This document shows positions 1 through 7,596 of a stretch of DNA of 64,000 bases, piece after piece. The translations under genes were made by a program, and so were the position numbers. Under the pieces are notes generated by a model. The model was not told the origin of the DNA, ran no database searches, and saw only the letters and a list, made by a program, of their open reading frames with translations. Each line of letters starts with the position of its first letter. The stretch's first letter is position 1. This DNA is from Pseudooceanicola sediminis (GTDB taxonomy: Bacteria; Pseudomonadota; Alphaproteobacteria; Rhodobacterales; Rhodobacteraceae), in the NCBI RefSeq assembly GCF_003575965.1, contig NZ_QWJJ01000004.1:124001-188000 (forward strand), in the 5' to 3' direction.

Positions 1-81
1 CCCCTGGCGCTGACCGACAGCGCCGACCTCAAGGCGCTGATCACCCCGAAACCAAAGCAGATGGAGCTGTTTGCGGTATGA
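1..81 (+). CDS. 3' end of an upstream gene, possibly a radical SAM DNA-repair partner
   Basis: The first 81 bases read as an open frame of 26 residues ending in KPKQMELFAV and a TGA. The stop overlaps the start of the next gene in an ATGA arrangement, so the two are translationally coupled. The downstream gene is a DUF4130 protein, and that family usually sits directly after a radical SAM protein of the putative DNA modification/repair type, whose members tend to end in a QLxLF-like tail. The identity is therefore an inference from context and a short C-terminus; no catalytic motif is visible in this fragment. Confidence 0.5.
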   Translation, partial: PLALTDSADLKALITPKPKQMELFAV

Positions 82-935
82 CCCACCATGTCATCCGGCT
101 CGACGCCCCGGACGATTTCGATGGCTGGCGCGACGCGGCACGCGCCCTGGCAGGCTCCGGCGTGCCCGCCGACCGTGTGCTCTGGCAGGTCGGGGATCAG
201 CCCGCCGACCTGTTCGCCACGCCGCACCGCGCCCCGGTCGCTCCGATCTCGCCTTCCGCCGCCCGCCTGAACGTGCCGCGCGATTTCATCCAACTGGCGC
301 GCAGCGTGGTGCTGCACCGCGACCCTGAGCGATTCTCGCTGCTTTACGCGCTGCTGCTGCGGGTGCTGCACCGGCCCGCGCTGATGCAGGACGCCACCGA
401 CCCGCTGCGTCGCCGGGTCGAGGGGCTGTCGCAGGCCGTCCGCCGCGACATGCACAAGATGCGGGCCTTTGTGCGCTTTCGCGAAATCACGATGCCGGGC
501 CAGGACGGGGATGCGGCAGAGGGCCAGTCGCGCTTCGTCGCCTGGTTCGAACCCGACCACCACATCACCCGCACCAATGCCGCGTTTTTCGTCGGTCGCT
601 TTGCGACGATGCACTGGTCGATCCTGACACCGGATGCCGCTATTCACTGGGACGGGACGACCCTGCGCCAAGGCCCGGGCGCCAGCGCCGCCGACGCCGC
701 CCCCGGTGATCCGCTGGAAGAGGTCTGGAAGGCGTATTACAGCGCCATCTTCAACCCTGCCCGCCTGAACCCGCGCGCCATGCTCAGCGAGATGCCGATG
801 AAATACTGGAAGAACTTGCCGGAGGCCGCCCTGATCCCCGACCTGATGGCGACGGCCCGCGCCCGCGAACTCGACATGATCGAGCGGTCACGCGCCGCAC
901 AGGGTCGCCACGGCACCGCCAAGGTGGGTCGCTAG
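78..935 (+). CDS. DUF4130 (TIGR03915-like) putative DNA repair protein, no UDG domain
   Basis: This 285-residue protein matches the DUF4130 family, which accompanies radical SAM proteins and is often fused to a C-terminal UdgX uracil-DNA glycosylase domain. Family features visible are the LARSVVLHRDPERFSLLY segment near residue 75, the basic MHKMRAFVRFRE segment near residue 125, the FVAWFEPDHHI stretch near 150 and the WKAYYSAIFNPARLN block near 215. The protein ends shortly after the DUF4130 block, so the glycosylase domain is absent, and the 320 bases downstream show no remnant of one. The start is fixed by the ATGA overlap with the preceding frame. Biochemical function of the family is not firmly known; a role in nucleobase repair or modification is inferred from the association. 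Confidence 0.75.
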   Translation: MTHHVIRLDAPDDFDGWRDAARALAGSGVPADRVLWQVGDQPADLFATPHRAPVAPISPSAARLNVPRDFIQLARSVVLHRDPERFSLLYALLLRVLHRPALMQDATDPLRRRVEGLSQAVRRDMHKMRAFVRFREITMPGQDGDAAEGQSRFVAWFEPDHHITRTNAAFFVGRFATMHWSILTPDAAIHWDGTTLRQGPGASAADAAPGDPLEEVWKAYYSAIFNPARLNPRAMLSEMPMKYWKNLPEAALIPDLMATARARELDMIERSRAAQGRHGTAKVGR

Positions 936-1064
936 CGGCTGCGCAGCCCAGACCAATTGCCGAGACAGGAGGGGCAGACCACACCTGCAAATGCCGTGCC
1001 GGACCGATCCCGCGGCGCGGCGTACGTTGCATTAACCCTGTCGCGCGGCGCAAACGCCCACCGT

Positions 1065-1088
1065 TCAGATACCGCCCGGATACCGACG
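1065..1088 (+). repeat. Intergenic repeat element, copy 1
   Basis: The 24 bases from TCAGATACCGCCC to ATACCGACG recur with two mismatches at 37843-37866, where they lie just upstream of an aminotransferase gene. A shorter copy sits at 1170-1190. Each carries ATACCGACG followed by an A-rich and ACG-containing stretch. Function unknown; a protein binding site or small dispersed repeat is possible. Confidence 0.5.
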
Positions 1089-1169
1089 CAGGCACCGACG
1101 TGCCAAATCGCGGTTTTCCTGAATTAACCTGTGAAAAGACCCCTGTTCGCGCCAACGCGCCGTGCGGCA

Positions 1170-1190
1170 ATACCGACGTCGCAAAAACGC
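1170..1190 (+). repeat. Intergenic repeat element, shorter copy
   Basis: ATACCGACGTC followed by GCAAAAACGC. The copy at 37858-37880 also has ATACCGACGTC and then an A-rich stretch ending in ACG, so the similarity continues past the 11 identical bases. Confidence 0.4.
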
Positions 1191-1256
1191 GTATTAACCA
1201 AGGTCTATCCTCGCCCCGGTGGGGCGTGTCACAGCTCGGATACCTTGGGGGGAAAG

Positions 1257-1333
1257 TGGCGCGGTTGACGGGGCTCGAACCCGCGACCCCCGGCGTGACA
1301 GGCCGGTACTCTAACCAACTGAGCTACAACCGC
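1257..1333 (-). tRNA. tRNA-Asp (GTC), copy 1
   Basis: Read on the minus strand, a 77-nt cloverleaf has acceptor GCGGTTG pairing with CAACCGC, discriminator G and an encoded CCA. The D arm begins GCTCAGTTGGTTAGAG. The anticodon stem CCGGC/GCCGG encloses the loop CTGTCAC, so the anticodon is GTC. The T loop is TTCGAGC. It is identical to the copy at 1506-1582, 249 bp away. Confidence 0.97.
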
Positions 1334-1344
1334 GCGTGAGGGGC

Positions 1345-1373
1345 GGAATAGACCGGGGCGGCGGGGGCGTCAA
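1345..1373 (-). promoter_or_regulatory. Sigma-70-type promoter of tRNA-Asp copy 1
   Basis: On the minus strand TTGACG (complement of 1368-1373) is followed after exactly 17 bp by TATTCC (complement of 1345-1350). The -10 hexamer ends 12 bp before the mature tRNA 5' end. Confidence 0.6.
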
Positions 1374-1465
1374 TGCAAAAATGCCCCCCGAGGCGGGATC
1401 TTTTTGCGATCTTACGACGGGGCTTGCCGCTGCGCATCGGCGTGCCGCAACCGGCTGTCGAACAT

Positions 1466-1492
1466 GAAAAAAGCGCCCCCGAAGGGGCGCTT
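1466..1492 (-). terminator. Rho-independent terminator of tRNA-Asp copy 2
   Basis: A perfect hairpin AAGCGCCCC-CGAA-GGGGCGCTT at 1471-1492 is followed on the minus strand by a run of six T. It lies 14 bp downstream of the tRNA-Asp gene at 1506-1582 and separates it from the first copy. Confidence 0.85.
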
Positions 1493-1505
1493 CATATCAC
1501 GGCAA

Positions 1506-1582
1506 TGGCGCGGTTGACGGGGCTCGAACCCGCGACCCCCGGCGTGACAGGCCGGTACTCTAACCAACTGAGCTACAACCGC
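1506..1582 (-). tRNA. tRNA-Asp (GTC), copy 2
   Basis: Identical over all 77 nt to the tRNA at 1257-1333, including the encoded CCA, the GTC anticodon and the TTCGAGC T loop. The flanks diverge immediately outside the gene. It has its own promoter and terminator, so the two copies are separate transcription units. Confidence 0.97.
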
Positions 1583-1600
1583 GCAGTTGCCGTGGAGCGC

Positions 1601-1629
1601 GTTCTATGGCGAGGGGTCGCAGCCGTCAA
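1601..1629 (-). promoter_or_regulatory. Sigma-70-type promoter of tRNA-Asp copy 2
   Basis: On the minus strand TTGACG (complement of 1624-1629), a 17-bp spacer and TAGAAC (complement of 1601-1606), placed 18 bp before the tRNA 5' end. The same -10 hexamer occurs in the lexA promoter of this window. Confidence 0.65.
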
Positions 1630-1717
1630 GCGGGAATTTCCCCCGTTGTGAAACTTCCTGCATCGGGGGCGCCCCCTTGCCCGCCAACCCATTGGAACGT
1701 GGCAGCTTTTTACCGTC

Positions 1718-2326
1718 TCAGACCAGCGGCGCAATGGTCATGGCATCAACACAGACCAGCCCATGCGCGGCGGCAAAGGCCCGCGCCTCGGTGTCGCTCG
1801 GCGTGGCGCCCTCGGCCCCGATCATCGAACATAGCGCCGCAACCGGGGGCAGCCCTGCGGCCCTCAGCAAGGCCAGCGCGCAGTCGGCCTGCCCCCTCGT
1901 GTCGCCTTCGCTGATCTGGGGAAAGATATGTCCCGGCGTAACAATCATGTCGCCGGTTTCACACTCGGTCGCCGCCCGGATCGTGCGTGCCCGGTCCGCC
2001 GAGGATATGCCCGTCTCGACGCCTTCGCGCGCCTCGATCGACACGGTATAAAGCGGCCGCTCTGCCGCGCCGCGCCGGGGCTGCAACGACAGCCCGAGCA
2101 TCGCCGCCTTGCGTGGTGTCAGCGCCATGCCCAACAGGCCGCGCGCCTCGCGGGCCATGAAGTTCACGCTGCGCGGCGTGATCGCGCCGGCGGCCATCAT
2201 CACCACCGGCCCGGCCCGTGTGCCCGCCAGCACGACCATGCGCCCCTCCACCAACGCATCACAGGCCGCGGACATCTCGTCAGTCAGCGCAATTTTGTGA
2301 TGAAATTCCATGTATTGCAGCACCAT
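1718..2326 (-). CDS. RibB-like protein (DHBP synthase fold) lacking catalytic residues
   Basis: This 202-residue protein aligns along its length with 3,4-dihydroxy-2-butanone 4-phosphate synthase. It keeps the TVSIEAREGVETGISSADR block (residues 94-112), PGHIFP (131-136) and the final AAAHGL. The residues that bind metal and act in RibB are missing. The acidic loop after the GR start (DDEDRENEGD in E. coli) is replaced by VVLAGTRAGPVVMMAA. The TRGGHTEA motif is TRGQADCA, without the histidine, and the conserved glutamate in CELTNDDG is a serine (CSMIGAEG). It is the last gene of an operon with the amidase and rutF, 3 bp after rutF. DHBP synthase activity is therefore unlikely; a changed reaction or a binding role in flavin or heterocycle catabolism is inferred. 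The ATG at 2326 has a GAGGG sequence upstream; an internal ATG at 2311 is an alternative. Confidence 0.75.
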   Translation of the reverse strand: MVLQYMEFHHKIALTDEMSAACDALVEGRMVVLAGTRAGPVVMMAAGAITPRSVNFMAREARGLLGMALTPRKAAMLGLSLQPRRGAAERPLYTVSIEAREGVETGISSADRARTIRAATECETGDMIVTPGHIFPQISEGDTRGQADCALALLRAAGLPPVAALCSMIGAEGATPSDTEARAFAAAHGLVCVDAMTIAPLV

Positions 2327-2329
2327 GCG

Positions 2330-2821
2330 TCAGGCCCTCAGCTCATGAAAACGCCGCCCGAAATAGGCCGAGGCCGGGGCGCCCGCGTCCTGCACGATGC
2401 CCACCACTTCGCAAAACAGCACCTCATGCGTGCCGACCGCATGGCTATGGGTGATCAGGCAATCAAAGCTGACGACCGCCTGTTCCAGCACCGGTGCGCC
2501 GGTCACCGCCCGCCCCCAGGCCGCCGTCTCGAACCGCGCCTGCATCGGGGTCTTGCCACCGAACAGCATGGCCAGATCCTGATGCACCGGCCCCACCGTG
2601 TTCACGCACAGAACGTCATTTTCCAGAAACGCTGGGGCCGCCGACGAACTGCGGTTCAGGCACACCAGCAGCGTCGGCGGCGTATCGGTAACAGAACACA
2701 CGGCCGACGCCGTGAACCCCGACCGCCCTGCGTCTCCGTCGGTGGTGACGATATTGACCGCCCCGGCGAGGCAGGCCATTCCGTCGCGAAAGGCCGTCTG
2801 GCTGACGTGGCTGTGGCGCAT
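2330..2821 (-). CDS. rutF: RutF-type FMN reductase (NADH)
   Basis: The 163-residue protein closely resembles E. coli RutF. It has FRDGMACLAGAVNIVTTDG near the start, the GFTASAVCSVTDTPPTLLV flavin-binding segment (residues 35-53), NDVLCVNT, LFGGKTPMQARF and VSFDC. RutF supplies reduced FMN to the monooxygenase RutA. Here it is encoded between an amidase and the RibB-like gene, while the RutA-type genes lie 10 kb away in the same island. The start at 2821 is chosen because it aligns with RutF and has AGGGA upstream; an in-frame upstream codon at 2893 would add a tail with no family match. A second, more distant flavin reductase is encoded at 15752-16237. Confidence 0.88.
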   Translation of the reverse strand: MRHSHVSQTAFRDGMACLAGAVNIVTTDGDAGRSGFTASAVCSVTDTPPTLLVCLNRSSSAAPAFLENDVLCVNTVGPVHQDLAMLFGGKTPMQARFETAAWGRAVTGAPVLEQAVVSFDCLITHSHAVGTHEVLFCEVVGIVQDAGAPASAYFGRRFHELRA

Positions 2822-2914
2822 GTCATTTTCCCTGTTTGCGTCGCTATTCCAAAGACTAGGCGGGCCGTCCGATCCCGGCGACTGACGTTTCATGGCGGCA
2901 ATGCTGAAAATTCC

Positions 2915-4219
2915 TCACCCCTCCAGGATGGCCTGCGTCGCCAGCCCCGCAATGGCCAGCGCGGTCCGGTCGGCGTAACGACGGGTAACGAACGACAGGC
3001 CCAGGGGCATCCCGTTCGGCCCTGTCAGGCCAGGCGCCGAGACGACCGGCACCTGCAACAGCGTCCACATCGAATTCATCGTCGCATCCCCGGTATAGTC
3101 CAGCCCCACCGGCGCCTCGCCACAGGCCGAGGGCGTCATGACCGCGTCAAAGCCCTGCGCGATCTCGTCAAAGGCGGCGCGGCAGGTGTCGGCATGGGCA
3201 TAGGCCCAGCGGGCCTGGTCCGGCGTGATCTGGCGGGCGTTGCCCACCATGTCCAGAAACTGCGGATGCAGATCCGGGCACCGGCGGACCTCGTTCAGAA
3301 AGGCGCTGCGCCCCTCGCGCGCCAGGATGATCGAATGCGCGGCGTGCAGGTCATTGAAAATCGACGGCAATTCCAGCTCGACCACCTGCGCGCCCTGCCC
3401 GCGCAGAAACGTCGCGCCGCGCCCCAGGGCGTCGCGCATGGCAGGCTCGGTCGCGTCCCAGACCGGCGTGCGGCACAGGGCGATACGCAGCCCCTCGAGG
3501 CTGTCAGGTGTCGGCGCCGCATCCAGGTCAAAGACATCTGCCAGCAACTCCAGATCGCCAATGTCCCGGGCATACAGGCCCAGCGTGTCGCAGGTCAGCG
3601 AATAGACCTTCAGCCCCTCGCGCGAGATCACGTTCCACGTCGGCTTCCATCCGAAAATGCCGTTGAACGAGGCCGGCCGTATGGTCGACCCGCCGGTCTG
3701 CGTACCAAGGGCAACCGCGCACATTCCCGCCGCCACGGCCGCCGCCGACCCCGAGGAGGACCCCCCCGGCGTGCGTGTCGGGTCATGCGGATTGCGCGTC
3801 TTGCCGCCCCGCTGACCAGCGGCGAATTCGGTGGTCACCGTCTTGCCCACGATCAGCGCCCCGGCGGCACGCAGGGTGTCGACACAGGCGGCATCGACGC
3901 CGGGGCGCACGCCTTCGTATCGCCGTGTGTTATGGGCCGTCGGCATGTCGTGCGTCGCGATCACGTCCTTGACGCCAACCGTTACGCCGGCCAGCGGTCC
4001 GCGACTCCCGGCACTGTCGATCGCCGCCGCCTGCGCGCGCAACAGACCGGCGTCAAAATAGTCAAAGGCCTGCACATCCGGCTCGCGGTGCTCAATGGCG
4101 GCGATGGTCGCCTCGGCGATGTCGGCGGCGCTGTGGCGCCCCTCGGCCACGGCGCGGACGATGGCGCCCGCAGTCATGGACAAGGGGTTCGGGCTGTCAA
4201 ACTGGTGTTCGGAGTTCAT
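2915..4219 (-). CDS. Amidase signature family hydrolase
   Basis: The 434-residue protein belongs to the amidase signature family (GatA/AmiE/allophanate hydrolase fold), which hydrolyses amide or carbamoyl C-N bonds. The Ser-cisSer-Lys triad is visible: Lys84 in GVTVGVKDV, the serines of [15 protein letters not shown] (154-158) and nucleophile Ser178 in [14 protein letters not shown]. It is the first gene of a minus-strand operon with rutF and the RibB-like gene, divergent from the ABC transporter operon. A LysR-type box lies 82 bp upstream of its start. The ATG at 4219 has GAGG upstream; an extension to 4261 is less likely. The substrate cannot be read from sequence; an amide or ureide product of ring opening is inferred from the context. 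Confidence 0.85.
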   Translation of the reverse strand: MNSEHQFDSPNPLSMTAGAIVRAVAEGRHSAADIAEATIAAIEHREPDVQAFDYFDAGLLRAQAAAIDSAGSRGPLAGVTVGVKDVIATHDMPTAHNTRRYEGVRPGVDAACVDTLRAAGALIVGKTVTTEFAAGQRGGKTRNPHDPTRTPGGSSSGSAAAVAAGMCAVALGTQTGGSTIRPASFNGIFGWKPTWNVISREGLKVYSLTCDTLGLYARDIGDLELLADVFDLDAAPTPDSLEGLRIALCRTPVWDATEPAMRDALGRGATFLRGQGAQVVELELPSIFNDLHAAHSIILAREGRSAFLNEVRRCPDLHPQFLDMVGNARQITPDQARWAYAHADTCRAAFDEIAQGFDAVMTPSACGEAPVGLDYTGDATMNSMWTLLQVPVVSAPGLTGPNGMPLGLSFVTRRYADRTALAIAGLATQAILEG

Positions 4220-4300
4220 CGGGGGCCTCTGCGGTACGGGTCGCTGCCACCTAAACAGCATCTGCGTTTCGCTGCACCGCAGCTTTCCTCAGCCTCTGCG

Positions 4301-4313
4301 TGAGTTTTCTTCA
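4301..4313. promoter_or_regulatory. Putative LysR box between amidase and ABC transporter operons
   Basis: TGAGTTTTCTTCA is a T-N11-A dyad. Its reverse complement TGAAGAAAACTCA matches the island consensus TGAGAAAATCTCA at 10 of 13 positions. It sits 82 bp before the amidase start and 182 bp before the binding-protein start, in the 275-bp divergent region. Confidence 0.45.
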
Positions 4314-4494
4314 ATTGCCCGATCGCGCCTGCCTCCGCGACACTTTTGACAGGGGCGCCCAGACGCCACCCAATCCGCACGACCAACAGAAGCGATAGCG
4401 CATCAAGGACCCGGACCCCCACGAAATGCCGCTCAGGCACATGGGCAGGTCGCAAAAATGGGCCGTGCGCCACTCACGTCCGCAGGAGGGATGT

Positions 4495-5814
4495 ATGACA
4501 CCCAAGACACCGAAAGACGCCAGCACCACCGCCCCCGGCACCACGCCGGCACCGACCGGCCTGTCGCGCCGTGCCTTGCTGAAAACCGGTGCGGCCGCCG
4601 GTGCCGCCAGCCTGTTCCCCGCGCCGATGCTCTGGGCGCAGAACATCAAGGACGTCAAGATCGTCCACGCCGGGCAAAGCTATTCGACCATCCCCAATAT
4701 CGCGGAACAGGCGAACAAGGACCTCGGCTTCACGGTCGAGATGCAGACGCTGGACCAGACCACCCAGACCAACCGCATGTTGACCCAGCCGGACACGCTG
4801 GACGTGGTCGACGTGCCCAACACCTCGATGAAATACTTTCTGGGCCGTGACATCCTGATGCCGCTGGCAGTCAAGGATTACAAATGGTGGGACAAGACCG
4901 TGCCGCTGTTCACGCAAGGCACCTATCCCAACGGCGAAGCCTATTCGATGCAGGGCTATGCGCCGATCAAGGCGCAATACTATACCTCTGAAAAGGCCAA
5001 GGAATACTCGCTCACCCCGACCGAATGGCTGGTCGGCGTGCCGCTTTACTATAACGCCGACACCATCGGCATCCGCCCCGATCTGATCGACCGCCCGATC
5101 GAAAGCTGGGCCGATCTGCTCAGTTCCGATTTCAACGGCAAGGTCGCCTTGCAGGATGGTGTGGCAGTCGGTGTCCCCGACGCCGCCATGGCGCTGGAGG
5201 CCATGGGCGATGTCACCTACGTCGACAAGGGGAACATGACCAAGGAGGAGATCGACGCCACCATCGACAAGCTGATCGCCTACAAGAAGGACGGCCATTT
5301 CCGCAGTTTCTGGACCACGTTCGAGCAATCCGTGCAGCTGATGGCCTCGGGCGAGGTCGTGCTTGAATCGATGTGGGCCCCTGCCGTCACCGAGGTCCGC
5401 ACCCGCGGGATCGAATGCAAGTACAACGGCATGAAGGAAGGCTATCGCGGCTGGTACATCATGATGATGGGCATGAGCCACCTCGACGGCCTGCAACGCG
5501 ACTGCGCCATCGAATACATGAACTGGTACAACTCCGGCTGGGTTGGCGCCTTCATCTCGCGCCAGGGCTTCTACAACTCGGTGCCCGAAAACGTGCAGCC
5601 GATGATGACCGAGAACGAATACGGCTACTGGTACGAGGGCAAGGCGGCAACCGACGACATCCTCAACCCCTTCGGCAAGGTGATGGAAACGGCAGGCGCC
5701 GTGCGCGATGGCGGCGCCCTGTGGGACCGGATGGGCAATATCGGCATCTGGAACTCGCTGATGGACGAAGACCGCTACCTTGTGCGGCGTTGGCAGGATT
5801 TCATCGCAGCGTGA
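4495..5814 (+). CDS. ABC transporter substrate-binding protein, PotD/polyamine type, Tat-exported
   Basis: The 439-residue protein starts with a twin-arginine signal, LSRRALLKTGAAAGAAS (residues 23-39), with likely cleavage near MLWAQ. The mature part has the group 1 extracellular solute-binding fold of spermidine/putrescine-type systems: VDVPNTSMKYFLGRDIL, the PLYYNADTIGIRPDLIDRPI segment and a YMNWYNSGWVGA segment near the C-terminus. Two permeases and an ATPase of the same type follow. The start at 4495 has AGGAGGG immediately upstream; the frame is open from 4426. Polyamine-type transporters carry many small cationic or nitrogenous compounds. Because the operon is divergent from rutF and the amidase, the ligand may be the heterocycle degraded by this island; that is inference. 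Confidence 0.88.
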   Translation: MTPKTPKDASTTAPGTTPAPTGLSRRALLKTGAAAGAASLFPAPMLWAQNIKDVKIVHAGQSYSTIPNIAEQANKDLGFTVEMQTLDQTTQTNRMLTQPDTLDVVDVPNTSMKYFLGRDILMPLAVKDYKWWDKTVPLFTQGTYPNGEAYSMQGYAPIKAQYYTSEKAKEYSLTPTEWLVGVPLYYNADTIGIRPDLIDRPIESWADLLSSDFNGKVALQDGVAVGVPDAAMALEAMGDVTYVDKGNMTKEEIDATIDKLIAYKKDGHFRSFWTTFEQSVQLMASGEVVLESMWAPAVTEVRTRGIECKYNGMKEGYRGWYIMMMGMSHLDGLQRDCAIEYMNWYNSGWVGAFISRQGFYNSVPENVQPMMTENEYGYWYEGKAATDDILNPFGKVMETAGAVRDGGALWDRMGNIGIWNSLMDEDRYLVRRWQDFIAA

Positions 5815-5879
5815 TCCCGCACCCCGGCTGCGGCGCAGGGCGTGCCGCGGCCACCCCGGCCCTTACACAGAGGCTATTC

Positions 5880-6740
5880 ATGAAGCTCAATCCCAAAGCC
5901 GTATCGCTGCTTCAGGTCGCGCCGATGGGGATCATCTTTACCGCCATGGTGCTGGTGCCCCTGCTGATCATCATCGTCGTCAGCTTTCTGGACTACGATT
6001 TTGCCCGCGTCTTTCCCGAGATATATCTCGGGTCGTGGCAGGACGTGCTGACCTCGCAACTGACCCTCGATCTGTATGAAACGACGTTCAAGTTCGTCGC
6101 CATCGTCTGGGTGATCACCTTTTCCCTGGGCTTCTCCATTGCCTATTTCCTGGTCTTCCATGTCCGCACCCTGCAAATCCGTCTGATGCTGCTGGCGGCC
6201 ATCGCCATCCCGTTCTGGACCTCCGGACCGATCCGCGCGGTTGCCTGGGTGCCGCTGCTGGGGCGCGAGGGTCTGGTCAACCAGGCGCTGCTCGGCCTGG
6301 GCATCGTCGATCAGCCCGTTGCCTGGCTGATGTATTCCGAATTCGCCATCCTGGTCGCCTATATCCACCTGCTGACCATGCCGATGGTGATCACCATCTC
6401 GAACTCGATGATGAAGATCCCCGGCTCGATCATCCAGGCTGCGCAGGACGCCGGGGCCTCGGAATTCCAGATCATCCGAGAGATCATCCTGCCGCTGGCC
6501 CGCCCGGGCATTGCCATCGGCACGATCTTTGTCGTGACGGCGGTGATGGGCGATTTCTTCATCGTCAAGACCATGTCCGGCGGTCAGGTCAACACCGCCA
6601 CCATGGCCATCGTGACCGAACTGAACGCCTTTCAGTACCCCCCCGCCGCCGCGAAATCCGTGCTGATGCTGGCCATCGTGCTGGGCCTCGTGGCGCTGTT
6701 GCTGCGCTTTGCCGACATTCGCAAAGAACTGACGAAATAA
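5880..6740 (+). CDS. ABC transporter permease, PotB type
   Basis: This 286-residue integral membrane protein has about six hydrophobic segments. The permease EAA-type loop is seen around IPGSIIQAAQDAGASEFQIIREIILPLARPGIAIG (roughly residues 178-213). It resembles PotB-type subunits of spermidine/putrescine importers and pairs with the permease 13 bp downstream. The ATG at 5880 (MKLNPKAVSLL) is preceded by AGAGG. A longer open frame from 5373 runs through the binding-protein gene and is a shadow there. Confidence 0.9.
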   Translation: MKLNPKAVSLLQVAPMGIIFTAMVLVPLLIIIVVSFLDYDFARVFPEIYLGSWQDVLTSQLTLDLYETTFKFVAIVWVITFSLGFSIAYFLVFHVRTLQIRLMLLAAIAIPFWTSGPIRAVAWVPLLGREGLVNQALLGLGIVDQPVAWLMYSEFAILVAYIHLLTMPMVITISNSMMKIPGSIIQAAQDAGASEFQIIREIILPLARPGIAIGTIFVVTAVMGDFFIVKTMSGGQVNTATMAIVTELNAFQYPPAAAKSVLMLAIVLGLVALLLRFADIRKELTK

Positions 6741-6753
6741 GGAAGGGTCCGCC

Positions 6754-7596
6754 ATGGCTACGCGCAAACGCAAACGCCCGGCAAGCTTCTATGTCCTCGC
6801 CACGCTTCTGGGCGCCTACGCCGTTTTCCTCTATGCGCCGATGGCCTGTGTCTACGTGCTGTCGTTCCAGGGGCCGCAGGGCGGCATGTCCTTCCCAATG
6901 GTCGGCTGGTCGACGCACTGGTTCCAGGTGCTGTTCCAGGGCACCGGCGGGCAAGGCGTGGGCGACATTCCGTCGGCCTTCCGCCGTTCGATCCGGCTGG
7001 CTCTGATCGTCGGGGTGCTGACGATGATCATCTCCGTCTCGGCGGGCATGGCCTATCGGCGCAAGTTTCCGGGGGCAAACTTCGTCTTCTATTCTGCCAT
7101 TGCCTCGATGGTGCTGCCGGGTATCTTCGTCGGGTTCGGCATCGCACTGACGTTCAACCTGCTGGGATGGCGGGTGAACTGGTTCTCCTCGGGTATCGGC
7201 GCCCAGCTGACCTGGACCCTGCCGTTTGGCATGCTGATCATGTTCATCGTTCTGGGCCGCTTCAACCCGGCGTATGAGGAAGCCGCGACCGACCTCGGCG
7301 CCAATGCCCGTCAGCGGTTCTGGATGGTCATCGTGCCGATCATCCTGCCCGGTATCATCGCCATCACCATGGCCTCGCTGACCTCCTCCTACGAGGAAAC
7401 CGCCCGCACGCAGCTGAATGTCGGCACCGGCAACACCATGCCGATGGAAATCACCGGCCTGCTGACCGCCGCGACCTCACCGGTGATCTTTGCCGTGGGC
7501 ACCGTCACCACTTTCGTCTCCTTCTCGCTGGTCATCGCGTCACTGCTCATCATGACGCGGCTGGCCAAGCGCCGCTCTTCGAGGACCGCACAATGA
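6754..7596 (+). CDS. ABC transporter permease, PotC type
   Basis: The 280-residue protein has an N-terminal membrane segment after a KRKRP start, several further hydrophobic segments, and the loop YEEAATDLGANARQRFWMVIVPIILPGIIA near residue 169. It is the second permease of the polyamine-type importer and overlaps the ATPase gene by 4 bp (ATGA). The segment SSYEETARTQLNVGTGNTMPMEI is the usual periplasmic/cytoplasmic transition of PotC-like proteins. Confidence 0.9.
   Translation: MATRKRKRPASFYVLATLLGAYAVFLYAPMACVYVLSFQGPQGGMSFPMVGWSTHWFQVLFQGTGGQGVGDIPSAFRRSIRLALIVGVLTMIISVSAGMAYRRKFPGANFVFYSAIASMVLPGIFVGFGIALTFNLLGWRVNWFSSGIGAQLTWTLPFGMLIMFIVLGRFNPAYEEAATDLGANARQRFWMVIVPIILPGIIAITMASLTSSYEETARTQLNVGTGNTMPMEITGLLTAATSPVIFAVGTVTTFVSFSLVIASLLIMTRLAKRRSSRTAQ

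Larger units (their letters stand above)
936..1256. other. Intergenic region of 321 bp with repeated ATACCGACG elements
   Basis: No coding frame with plausible composition or a ribosome binding site is present. The region holds two copies of an ATACCGACG element (listed separately) and a small GCCCCGGTGGGGC hairpin near 1212-1227 that has no T-run on either side. Nothing else is recognisable. Confidence 0.6.

Noticed and set aside
936-1256. Remnant of a UdgX domain after the DUF4130 gene
   Set aside because: None of the frames shows uracil glycosylase motifs in this segment.
1261-1590. Short reading frames encoding RLTGLEPATPGVTGRYSN-like peptides over the tRNA-Asp genes
   Set aside because: These are translations of the antisense strand of the tRNA genes. 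Such peptides are often annotated as hypothetical proteins in GC-rich genomes but are artefacts.
1928-4303. A 791-codon open frame on the plus strand
   Set aside because: It runs antisense to three well-supported genes (RibB-like, rutF, amidase). It is rich in Arg/His/Gln, has no family pattern and is a GC-bias shadow. A similar 824-codon frame at 28744-31218 lies antisense to nrdJ.
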